Positions 51,180 through 61,230 of a DNA stretch of 64,000 nt are shown here, piece by piece (within the stretch, counting starts at the first letter, position 1; each line of letters opens with the position of its first letter). Both the position numbers and the translations under genes were made by a program. The stretch comes from Cricetomys ansorgei (Eukaryota > Chordata > Mammalia > Rodentia > Nesomyidae), in NCBI GenBank assembly GCA_026225945.1, contig JAMJFZ010001089.1, positions 8,065,001 through 8,129,000 of the forward strand. Reading direction: 5' to 3'. Under the pieces are notes generated by a model. The model worked only from the letters and a program-made list of their open reading frames with translations, ran no database searches and was not told the origin of the DNA.

Positions 51180-52901
51180 ACACCATAGGAAGCCTTACAA
51201 AGTGGAGACAGCTATGAAAAGCAGGAACATCAGATTAAAGATGATAAAGATGTGCCTGAGCCGGGTCACTCTCAAACTCCACCACCATTAAACTCCACAC
51301 CTTCTGCTTTGGGATCTTTGCTAGGCAATGTTCAGTGACAGAGCTGTATCCCAATTCAACATCTGGTATTCTTAAAGTGTTTTCAATAAAGTATGATTTA
51401 ATAAAGAGGAAAAGGAAAACTATCAGTGTCTTCTCATACCAACAGATGCCCCGGTGCTTCTCAGGTTTGGTGTTAGTGACATTTGGGGCAGGCTATATAT
51501 CTATCAGGGGATCTGGGGACTGCCTTGTGTTTTGCAGGCAGTTAAGCAGCATTGCTACCCATAATGCTCTGTGCCAGTTAGCAGCACTTTTCAGTCGTGA
51601 CAACTGTTGTGGCGGCCAAGTCTTTCTAGACTTTGACAAGTGACCCTGAAAGACACAATGGCTTCCCCATCCCATTTGCAGAACTCTTTTTTTTTTAAAA
51701 TCTACTTTCATCTCTTCAGAAAGCTCATCTCCAGGGAATGGAATAAGTCATCAGTTCTTGCTTCACAAAGGATTGTTAGGGGTTCTTTTTCTATCACCCA
51801 AAGGAAAAGAAATGTGGGCATCACTTTATGATAGATTATCTAACTTCCATATGGCTAGATACAGAGCACATTCCTTCTCTGATGGAGAGCAACACTACAT
51901 ACAACATATTGTCTGGAACCATCTTTGGCTAGTTGCAGACTTCTTTTGCTTGTTCAGTTTCAAACCAAATGCCGATTGATCTACCCTCAGCATGGGTTGT
52001 CTGATTAGCTGTATGATCAGGTGAAAACCCCCAGCTGGTGTCTTAGTGGTTTCTTTGGGGGCCTTTCAGCATTGAATTACATGGTTTGGAAACTCTTTGG
52101 TCTCATAAGTTTCTCTAAGCTCTTCCTGTGTGTCCTGTCTTGCTTGTAATGTCCCAAGCCATGTCCTAAGAGGGACGCTGGAACTTCACGCTAACCTTTA
52201 ACTACCTAAGAGGTAATGCTTTAAGAAAATCTAATTTGGAAGATGATGAATGGTGCCGTTACAGAACGAATCTTTGATAGAGAAACAATTCCTTACAAGA
52301 ATTTTGTTAAATATCATCTAATCTATTATTTTTGGTACATAAAAATTGAGCATACTAGCACCTTGCATGTATGAAATTAAGGATTCCAACTATGGGCAAG
52401 AATTAATTCATGCCAATTGCTACAAGACTGTATAAAAATAACAGTCGCTACTTTATATAATGTTCAGTATATATACTTTTTATTCTTCACTATTCTGCAA
52501 GTGGATTTTACTTTTTGGTTATTATGTGGGTTTAGATTTGCCTTTTTTAAGATTTTTTTTTTAGTAAAGTTTGGAGCCGAACCCTACCAAGTTATCTTGT
52601 TAGTTCAGTTAGAAATTCTTCTCACGAAGGAAATGACTCATCTTTGCTCTCGAAAACATCACACTTGGAATTCATCACTTAACACATTGTATGGGATGGA
52701 GTTAACAATGCTTTTTAGGTGCCAAAACATTCCCACTTCCCTTTAAAATGAATTTCTTCTTAAATGATCTGGTGTGCTTGAGGGCACAGTGCTTAGAGTC
52801 ATTGACAGTCCTCTTTCTGGCTTTTCTGGAAGTGTTTTTGTATAACTCTGAATGCTGTCACACATTCCCTCTGTCTCAAAAGAATCCTCTCTATCCCTCG
52901 G
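51180..52901. other. Unique intron
   Basis: No gene or transposon family recognised. The 109-codon frame at 52417-52746 is AT-driven. Confidence 0.4.
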
Positions 52902-53258
52902 TGTTATGGTCTGAGTCTGAACCGTGCACCACGGGCTCATGTTTGGAATGTGTCGTCTCCGTCTCGCATTTCTGTTTTGAAAGACGGTGGAGTCTTTATG
53001 TGGTGGGCCCTACCTGGAGGGAACAAGTCTCTACAGGTGGGAAGCTGAAGGTTATCACCTGGTCCTTGGTTCTGGATACTATTGCCTCCTGCCTGTCCTG
53101 CTGTGATGCAAACAGCTGCCTCTTCCCAGTCTCACTGCTGTGACTTTGTAGTCATATGGACTTAAGCTCTCCAAAAGCATGAACCAAAATAAACCCTTCC
53201 TTCTTTCAAATTTTTCTATCAGGCATTTTGTCATGGCCACGCAAAAGTAGCCAAGACA
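52902..53258 (+). mobile_element. MaLR-type LTR, sense, near full length
   Basis: Starts TGTTATGGTCTGAGTCTGAA and ends AAAGTAGCCAAGACA, with AACCAAAATAAACCCTTCCT (polyadenylation signal) about 75 bp before the end. No internal ERV region; solo LTR. Confidence 0.7.
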
Positions 53259-53915
53259 GCAGCATCCACTCGATAAGGCTCCCTCAGTCCCTGACACCTG
53301 CCCCATGATGCTCCCTCCTAGTTTTGAAAGATGCACATGAGCTAATTGTCAACTTGGAAGGCCTCTGTACTTATTTAGCCTTAGTTACATTTGAGCGCCA
53401 TTTCCCAGGTCTGATAAGAGCTTCCATCATGAAATCTCGATCCATTAACTTCATAGAGATGTACTTTTCTCCTCCTCTGATTCCTCAATTCCCAATTCCC
53501 CACTCTTTTAGCTCTCCCTGCCAAATAGGTCCCAAGAGTCCTCAGTTTTGGTACAATTCTCTGTCTGCACACTTTTGATTAGAAATCTCTCAAGACTCTC
53601 ACATCCTCCTCCAAGATGTGCAGCATCTCTGCTCCCTGCCTGGACCTCCTAACCATCATTTACAGCACACATGGAAGTGGCTGCATCCTCTTCTCACTCG
53701 AGAACTCCTCGTTCCCCATCTTGGTCTTCTAACATCAGAACCAATGTTGCCTCCAGCCAGACTTTCAATGGAAGGAAGTTTTGATTTCCTCTTTCTCTCC
53801 TGCCGCTCACTGCGCCGGGTACAAACCACACGGAGAGGACTTTTGTGATGTCTCTGCTGTCCCTTCTGTCCCTTTTCATTCTCAGGATCAGAAGTCAGGC
53901 CCCTGTTTCCCCTCT
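53259..53915. other. Unique, pyrimidine-rich intron
   Basis: Possible weak L2-like phrases (CTGCTCCCTGCCTGGACCTC), not enough for a call. Confidence 0.35.
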
Positions 53916-54403
53916 TGTCCCGGACCTGCGGGGTTCTGCAACAAAAAACCCTAGGGGAGGGAGCGAGGATTGGGGGACAAGGAGGTGCGAGAAATGAAAG
54001 GCAAGTCTGATTAATATCTGATCAAGCCTTTGATTTATTGAACACATAGTACCAGTATTTATACAATTTTTGAAGTGGGGAGAAAAGCGGGGAATGCATA
54101 AGCAGGTATCTGAGGTAATTCTACCTGACAGGTGAACTGGTCTGTCCAGTGAGTTAAGAAATCTTAAGTGTCAATGGCCTCAGAGCAATAAGGAAGTACT
54201 GTGAGATTTCTCTAGGGCTTCCTGTGTAAAGGGTGGAAACGTGGAATGAGGAAGCAATAGGTTTGTGTTAGTTGGAAGGGCAGTTTCTCAGAACTGAGCA
54301 GCTTTGGGCTATCTGACCTTGTCCATACTCTGTTCATTAAGGCCAGAGAGAAAAGTGGGTGTCTTGTGTTTCAAGCCAGCATCCAGGGGGACCGCTTCCC
54401 ACA
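53916..54403 (-). mobile_element. ERVK-class solo LTR, antisense, with 6-bp target duplication
   Basis: 488 bp bounded by TGTCCCGGACC on the left and CTTCCCACA on the right (TGT...ACA on either strand), flanked by CCCTCT at 53910-53915 and 54404-54409. On the minus strand a TATAAATA box (54056-54063) precedes an AATAAA (54034-54039) and a short U5. A 6-bp duplication is the ERVK signature. No gag, pol or env sequence remains. The start TGTGGGAAGC on the minus strand recalls rodent ERVK (IAP/mys-like) LTRs; subfamily not assigned. Confidence 0.8.
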
Positions 54404-54409
54404 CCCTCT

Positions 54410-54977
54410 CTGATTTTCTATCTTCTAAACTGTCCTACATGCTGTTGCCGGAGCTTTTCCCTTTCTTAGGAATGACAGCAACTCCCTCAGGCTGGGAGCC
54501 CTCATTCCCTGAATATATTCCTCCAGTGTCGCTGTGGGTTTCTGTGTGGACCTTGGTGTGATGAGGGTAGTCACAGACTCAGCAACATCAGCAGCACCTG
54601 AGCTTGTAGGGATGTAACCACCTGGACCTTCCTCAGATCTGCCAGTGCTGAGACTCTGAAGGTCAACCCCGGGGAATGGGACTGTCTGCAGCTGCCGACC
54701 AATTCTGCAATGTTTGGAAACATGGAATGCCTCTTTCTATTTTCTCGGCTAGATTTTGCTATACGTTTCAAAGGGCACTATAAATACTGTGTCTTTTGAG
54801 ATCATCTCATTCTCTGTTCTTCTCCACCCACCCCCCCGCTTTGGTGTCTGGATCATAGTATTTTTCACGAATTCTCAATTGTAAGCATGTGTTGACTCTT
54901 TCCTGACATACTTTATGTTGAAAGGCAGTTGTATGTATGTGTTAAAATCAATATATTTAATTCACTCAATGCATTGT
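54410..54977. other. Unique intron
   Basis: No feature recognised. Confidence 0.4.
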
Positions 54978-55312
54978 TGTTATCATGGTTTGACTATTAA
55001 ATGTCCCCACAGGCTTATGTGTTGTGTGTGGTTGCGAGTTAATGGCTTTATTTTGCTAGGTCCTGGAGACATTCAGAAATGGGCCTAACTGAAGGAAGTA
55101 TACTTTAAAGGTTCTATTTGGTGTTTAGAATCATTTTTGTCCTGTTTCTCGTTCATCATGATGGTAACAACCTTCTTTGCCACATGGCCCAAGGGCCAAG
55201 ATAATGGAGCCAACTGACCATAGACTGAGACTTCAAAACAATGTGCCAAAATTAAACTTTCTTCCAATAAGTTATGTTAGGAATCTGTCACAGTAGCACA
55301 AAAATCCACTAG
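54978..55312 (+). mobile_element. MaLR-type LTR, sense
   Basis: TGTTATCATGGTTTGACTAT, TAAATGTCCCCACAGGCTTA, AATGTGCCAAAATTAAACTT and CAGTAGCACAAAAATCCACT match the start and end of MaLR LTRs. Solo LTR. Confidence 0.65.
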
Positions 55313-55384
55313 CATAATCATAACTTAAGATAAAAGTAACTGTGATTTGAACACTTGTTCAGTTTTATAATATTACTTTGTAGA

Positions 55385-55850
55385 TATATTTTATTTATTC
55401 TCTGAGAATTTCATACGTGTACACAATGTATTTCGACCATGTCTAAGTCCCACTCTCCCTTACAACTCCTCCCAGAGCCCCCTCCAACCCCCTCCCCAAC
55501 TTCATGTCCTCTTCTTTAAAAACTCACTGAGTCCAATTGGTGCTCCCCATCAGCAGGACATCTGCATCTCACTCATCCCACACATGCCCGGGGATCATCA
55601 GTTAAGAGGGAGATTGTAAGAGTCCAAGGCTGAGGAGGACTGCTGCAAAACAGATTGGACATGGCAGGGCCTCTGCACTAATGAACTCACAGAGCCTATA
55701 GTTGCCTGCCTATAAGACCTGCGCAAGATCAAGCCAACCAAAGTATCTAGCATGGGCTGCGGAGGAGCTCATCCTTAGCTAAAGAGCTGATGGCTGTTGG
55801 TGACTGCTGGAGAAGGGAGAGTCAGCCTGCTTCGGGAGTATACTATTTAA
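55385..55850 (-). mobile_element. L1 (Lx-type) 3' end, antisense (third copy)
   Basis: TCTGAGAATTTCATACGTGT, CAGCAGGACATCTGCATCTC, GGACTGCTGCAAAACAGATT, TGCGCAAGATCAAGCCAACC and TGTTGGTGACTGCTGGAGAA are landmarks of the rodent L1 3' region. Confidence 0.65.
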
Positions 55851-55999
55851 GTTTATTGAGTCATTCATGGTACTCCTCAGTAAAAACACACATAATTTGG
55901 TATGTGTGTACAGTTACTTTAAAGAAAAACACAGGTCTAATCGTCTTAAGTGGTGAGCCGTATCGGAGGAAGAAAGAGCAGAGAGGATGGGAATCGAGA

Positions 56000-56205
56000 G
56001 AGGGGTGGCTCAGCAGCTAAGAAGACATACTGCTCTTGCAGAAGACTCAAGTTCAGTTTTCCAGCACCACATTTAGTGAAACCATCTATAATAACTCCAG
56101 CTCCGAGAAGATCAGAGACCTCTAGCCACACATGCATGAGTGCACATTTGTGTGCACACACACACACACAATATACAAAATAATAAAATAAATCTTTAGA
56201 AAAGA
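56000..56205 (+). repeat. B2 SINE, sense
   Basis: GAGAGGGGTGGCTCAGCAGC head, CATACTGCTCTTGCAGAAGA, TATAATAACTCCAGCTCCGA and a (CA)/AATAAA tail. B2 tails can provide polyadenylation signals; here the orientation is with the gene. Confidence 0.8.
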
Positions 56206-57243
56206 AAAACATAAGAAAGGAAGGAAGGAGAGACTATAGTTGTAAAACATGGTTGGCAATAACTCACAGTTTCAAATGTAGCCATAAACTACAGGAAACC
56301 CAACTTTAGTTTATTGCTTTACTCGGAGTTGGACCAGCCATCGAAGCAACAGTTAATCGACAAGAAAAAGAGTAATTACTCTAATTTAGGAAAGGCAGAG
56401 AATCTACTCATGATTAAACACTTCGGAAAAGCTGTTTCAGTGCTTCAAGCTTTCCAGAAGGGAGACATGAAACACATTCAGAGAGTGAAAATCCTTAGCA
56501 AGGGTACATAGGCTGCATGGGGGAGGTGTGATATTCATGCAGCTTTAGGTACCACTAGGTCAAAGAATAACTTCAAGGATGCTCCGTTATTTTTGTGATT
56601 CTGGTCCTTGAACATCCTTGAGTGCACCTTTAGGATCACAAAGTCTCAAAACAAATTAGCACCAACCGCAGTATATCCCCTTCTCCAGTATCCATCCTCG
56701 ATGTGTGTGCAAACGTCCTCATCTCCCCTGAGCATCATGGGGATCATGCGCAGACCACTGAGACAGCCCACTGTCTCCCAAATTCTGGAGAGCTGTTTCT
56801 CACTGTTCCCATATGGAGAAGCTTGGCGATAACTGTATGCGTCTCCCCTGCACCTCAATGCAGATCTTCTCTGCTCGGCACTTTCCTGTCACAGTTACTG
56901 TAGTATATTAAAGCATAAAAGACATAAGCTGCAGGCGGTGACCAAAGATGGGCAACACATATGAGCTAGGATTGCAGTACCAGAGGACTCTGAGAAGGCT
57001 TCATCCTACATCTTCTGAACGATTACATAATAGAATGTAGAGATTGTTTTTTTTTTAATCAAACAGAAATATGGCTGATGTTAACTTAAAAACATTTCTT
57101 ATTGGATTTCTAAATGTTTTTAGGTTGGTTGTTTGAAATCCTTTGGATAGGACTGAGAGCCTGTGTGTGCTTAGCAAGCCCTCTTCTACAAAGGGAGCTA
57201 CGTCCCTGTCCCTTTTCGCTTTTTAATATAAAAAGTACTATCA
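56206..57243. other. Unique intron
   Basis: No feature recognised apart from T9 at about 57048. Confidence 0.4.
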
Positions 57244-57434
57244 GGGGCTGGGATGGTGGCTCAGTGGTTAGGAATGCTTGCTGCTCTTGCAGAGGACTAA
57301 AGTTATGTTCCCAGAACCCATGTGAGGCAGCTCACAGACACCTGTTCCTCCAGTTTTAGGGTGTCTGATGCCCTCTTTTAATGTGTGTGCACACATGTAC
57401 ACACATGTACACACATGCACATAAAATAAATGTA
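57244..57434 (+). repeat. B2 SINE, sense
   Basis: GGGGCTGGGATGGTGGCTCA head, TTGCTGCTCTTGCAGAGGAC, CTGATGCCCTCTTTTAATGT, then three CACATGTACA-type units and an AATAAA tail. Confidence 0.9.
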
Positions 57435-58229
57435 GTCACTGCCATTCCTAGCAGGTTGTAATACTAGAAAATTACCCTTTAAAGGATACGTCATAGTACA
57501 ACAATGCATTTTAGTAAATCAGACCTACATTGTACACTTTCTCTAGTAATAAATATACCTTGCATCTTTAGGATGACTAAAATACACATCAAAATCCCTC
57601 GACAAATGCTGTTCTTAAAAATATCACCAAAAGGACATATATTTTCAGAGTTAGGGATTTGTTTGCCTGGGAGCTGTAATTACAAGGCTGGAGTTTTTAA
57701 TCTGGCAATCAGATGACAAGTTGAGCAATTACCACTGCATGCTTAACTATTTTTATGATTTTTTTTTTCAAAGCAGCTGTTGTGGTTTCAAAGGCACAAA
57801 GAGTCTTCTTCCCCCCCCCCCCCCCCCCGACCCATGCTGCAGTGTTTTGGCAAACAAACGTCTGTTTCTCAAAACATACAGAGTCTGATTCTGGAAGATG
57901 ATGTCGCCCTGACACATGTGTGCTTTCAGACATCCCTGATGTTCCCTTTGCTTACAGAAATGGAACTAGTTTTTTTTTTATGTTTGCTTGCTTTTTTGTT
58001 GTTTTGTTTTGTTTCTGTAAATACCACACAGTGTTGAATACAGAGTAGATAGCCCAGTCATTTATGAATGGATGAGTGGGTGAATATTATTTGGATTATT
58101 TGATCATATCTTTCAATAATAATTGTTTATCTCTGTGACAGCGATTTGGGATAAAAAGGCAAAATATTTATTGATTTCATTGTTTTTCCTTCTTTAACAG
58201 GAGGATAGTATCAAGTAGATTGGGTAGAC
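57435..58229. other. Unique intron with poly(C) run
   Basis: Contains a candidate regulatory block (57470-57760) and a perfect C18 at 57811-57828, then T-rich sequence at 57970-58010. No gene. Confidence 0.5.
57811..57828. repeat. Poly(C)18 run
   Basis: Eighteen consecutive C residues; i-motif/G4-type sequence, and length-polymorphic or error-prone in assembly. Confidence 0.95.
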
Positions 58230-58290
58230 AGGAAGGAAGGACGGAAGGAAGGAAGGAAGGAAGAAAGAAAGGAAAGATGATGAATAGATA
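58230..58290. repeat. GGAA and GATA simple repeat
   Basis: GGAA units (58230-58263) grade into AGAA and GATA units. Tandem GGAA is a known ETS-binding substrate. Confidence 0.9.
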
Positions 58291-58366
58291 GATAGACAGA
58301 CAAATAGGGAGATAGATGGCATGTAGATTAGAGAGATGATGGATGGATAAGTGACAAACAGTAGAA

Positions 58367-58525
58367 TTGGTCAGTGGTGGCACTCCCCTTTAATCCCATC
58401 ATTCAGGAGGCAGAGGCAGGCAGATCTCTGTGAGTTCAAGACCAGCCTGGTCTACAGAGTGAGTTTCAGGACAGCCAGAGTTACAACAGAGAAACCCTAT
58501 CTTAAAAATAAATAAATAAATAATA
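58367..58525 (+). repeat. B1 SINE, sense
   Basis: CTTTAATCCCATCATTCAGG, AGACCAGCCTGGTCTACAGA, AGGACAGCCAGAGTTACAAC and ACAGAGAAACCCTATCT with an (AAAT)n tail. The ACAACAGAG variant is shared with the B1 at 30301. Confidence 0.92.
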
Positions 58526-59670
58526 GATAGAAAAGACAGATACGCAGATACAGAATTTCTTCAGATAATTCAAATCAAAGGAGATGGTAGGTAGTGTATT
58601 CAGTGGGACTTTTATCCAATATATTCTTCATTTCATAAACCAAGGGAAGAAAGGAACCGAAAAATACAGGATGGGTAATGGGTTGATGGAAGCGTCTAAA
58701 TAGTGCGGCTTTCCAGACACCTTGCTTCGCTAGCACGTTGATTAGGTTAGAGGAGTGAAGACCTTAAAAAGAACAGGTAGGGACTCTCACCAAAATTTCA
58801 TTCCAACCAAGCCTTTCCAGTGGATCCATCTTAGAGTGTTTGTCCTTTATAACACTTCACTAATGATCACCGGCATGCTGGGATCTGGTTTTGCCGCTCT
58901 GTCTTGGACTTTCATCCATCCTTGGACTTGTTACCCTCAACCCCTGATAAAGGCTAAGACCCTTTTAACCTCTTTAGTGATTTTGCATGTGCTGACTGCG
59001 TCGGTAGCTGCACCGTCATTATCCTGTCAAGTGTGTTGAATGGAATGTGACAAAGGCAAGAACACCCGCCACACTTCGGCCTCGGTTACTGTAAACAGCC
59101 TGACCATATATAAGCATGAATCTTCAGATCGAATTGTCCACTTAGGCAGCAGGACCATTTCATGGTCTTGATTTAAACACCAGGCTATGCCTGCAAACTG
59201 GATAGCAGTGTAGAACTTTGTTCTTCATATGTATGTGAACTCTTTCTGATTTCTATAACACATCTCAAAGTGGAGTTCCCTGTGAAGTCCTGACCTGCCT
59301 AATGAGTCAAGAGATTCGTGACAAGCAGGCATCTCGTTCCCTTATAGCTTTTGTTTTTAAAAAAAAAGTATTTTGTCACCCACGTAGTTCCAAATATGAC
59401 ATTAATATGATTCATTGTAGTCCGGTGGCATACAGAGACTAGTTCAGGGAGAGCTAGTTGTTCATCTAAACCATAGAATTCTTTTATCAGTCTCTTAAAT
59501 CTGAATCAGCCTTTGGGCACATTTAAAACTACTGCTTTCAATTTTTAGAGATTTGGCGAACGTGTTTCCACAACGTTTCCGAAGGACAATTTATTAATAC
59601 ACATCAAAAATAATTTGTGTTTATGTCATTCCAGAAATTTGCTACATGAATGCATTTTAATATAATAATC
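58526..59670. other. Unique intron
   Basis: No gene or family recognised. Confidence 0.45.
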
Positions 59671-59900
59671 ACAGAGCCAGAGACGTGGCACAGTAGTTAG
59701 GAGCATATACTGCTCTTCCAGAGGACCCGAGTTCTATTCCCAGTGCTCACACAGGGTACCTTACATCCTGCTGTAACTCCAGCTTCCCCAGGGTCTGATG
59801 CCTCTGCTCCCACAGGCACCTGTACTCAAGTGCACATACACACAAGCAGACACACACACACACACACTCACAATTAGAAATAATAAAAATAAACACCTAA
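59671..59900 (+). repeat. B2 SINE, sense
   Basis: TACTGCTCTTCCAGAGGACC, GAGTTCTATTCCCAGTGCTC, TGTAACTCCAGCTTCCCCAG, GTCTGATGCCTCTGCTCCCA, then (CA)n and an AATAAAAATAAA tail. Confidence 0.9.
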
Positions 59901-60507
59901 AAAGTCATACCTATGCACAAAGATTTGATTACAGATTTTTCATGGGACTTGAGTAATTCAAATAGTAAAAATTAGGAACTCCCATATATAAGAATTGTGG
60001 TCAAACTACAGAAAGACCCGTCTAAGGGAGTTCCAGGGAGGTATTTTTAATGATCCAGAAAGGTTTTGAGTCGGATTACAACTTGAACACTCCATTCTTA
60101 GGAAATAGTGCTTTGGTGGGGAAAGGGGGTGCCAGGCGTTGTTAGCACACCTCTCTCTAAGTGATAGAGTGCAGGTGATTTCTGTCTTATTTTTACCTAT
60201 TCTTCCTAACTTCCTGCAGTGAACCCAAAGTGCTTTGGCAATGGGAATACGGAGGTTGTTGTTGGTGTTTGCACAGGTGCTTTTCACTATGTGGTGAAAA
60301 CCACAGAATACTGTAAGAAGGATGTTTACTTGACACCCAGCCCCCACTCCTGTGCTACGTAGACCTCATTCATCCATCCCAACACCCTGCCGGGGCACTG
60401 TCAGGAAACCTCAAGAATTCTCAGCACAATGCCCCTAGGGGTCTTTATCATTCATCCGAGTTGGCCAGAAGGGTGAACCCCTTTTTGCCAGCTCTATCAA
60501 ACACTAG
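59901..60507. other. Unique intron
   Basis: A 113-codon minus-strand frame (60006-60347) has no known domain. No feature recognised. Confidence 0.4.
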
Positions 60508-60665
60508 ACAAGGGAGTAGAGAGATGACTCCGCCATTAGGAACACTCGCTGCCCTTGCAGAGGACCTGAGTTCAGTTCCTAAACCCACATCAGGAAGGCG
60601 CAGGCACCTGCACTAGCGCGTACACATACGAACAGATACAAGCCTTCATATAACTAAAAATAAAA
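60508..60665 (+). repeat. B2 SINE, sense, internally shortened
   Basis: GTAGAGAGATGACTCCGCCA head, CTGCCCTTGCAGAGGACCTG, TGAGTTCAGTTCCTAAACCC, with the central part missing and an A-rich end containing CTAAAAATAA at about 60651. Confidence 0.8.
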
Positions 60666-60824
60666 CAGCTCAGTCACTGGGCCTTTAGCTTTAAGTATTT
60701 CTGCATTCAGCTTCTCATTGGACAGTGTCTATCTGTCTCATCGATGGAGACTTTATTTCCAGGGAGTATAATAATCACTAAAAAAAAATGATAGACATCT
60801 TTCTTGGAGAAAAAAAATAATGAT

Positions 60825-60960
60825 GTGGTTGTTCATGGCTGTAACCCCGGTGTTTGGGCGGTAGAAGCAGGAGAATGATGGATATAAGATCATCTCTGCT
60901 TGATAGTGAGTTCCAGGCCAGCCTAGATTAAATGACACCCTGCCTCAAAAAAAAAAAAAA
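60825..60960 (+). repeat. B1-like SINE, sense
   Basis: TGGTTGTTCATGGCTGTAAC, GTAGAAGCAGGAGAATGATG, GAGTTCCAGGCCAGCCTAGA and ACACCCTGCCTCAAAAAAAA with a 14-nt A tail. Confidence 0.75.
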
Positions 60961-61164
60961 TCTGTTGATAGCAAAAGTACAGATTCATTTATTCTCTTGG
61001 CCCATGATTTGAAAAAGCACGCCCTCCAGTGACCCTTGCCTTTATATTACAGACCAAGACTTCACAATTGAAAAGAAAATATCTAGAACCCTCCTGTCAG
61101 GGACGGAGACATGGAATAAGTGAAAATTCACTCAGGACCTCTAGGCAGCCAATCTAAGAACCCT

Positions 61165-61230
61165 TTTGGAAGTGGGGGTGTGCTTGGCAGGCGAAAGGCA
61201 CTGGTTCAACCCTCAGTACCTCAAAAAGGT
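61165..61230 (+). repeat. ID-like SINE fragment
   Basis: GTGTGCTTGGCAGGCGAAAG and CTGGTTCAACCCTCAGTACC suggest the right half of an ID head; short and uncertain. Confidence 0.35.

Noticed and set aside
60651..60660. Exact MEF2 consensus CTAAAAATAA, considered as the ortholog of the human MEF2-site variant
   Set aside because: It lies in the A-rich tail of a rodent B2 SINE, so it cannot be orthologous to a human site.
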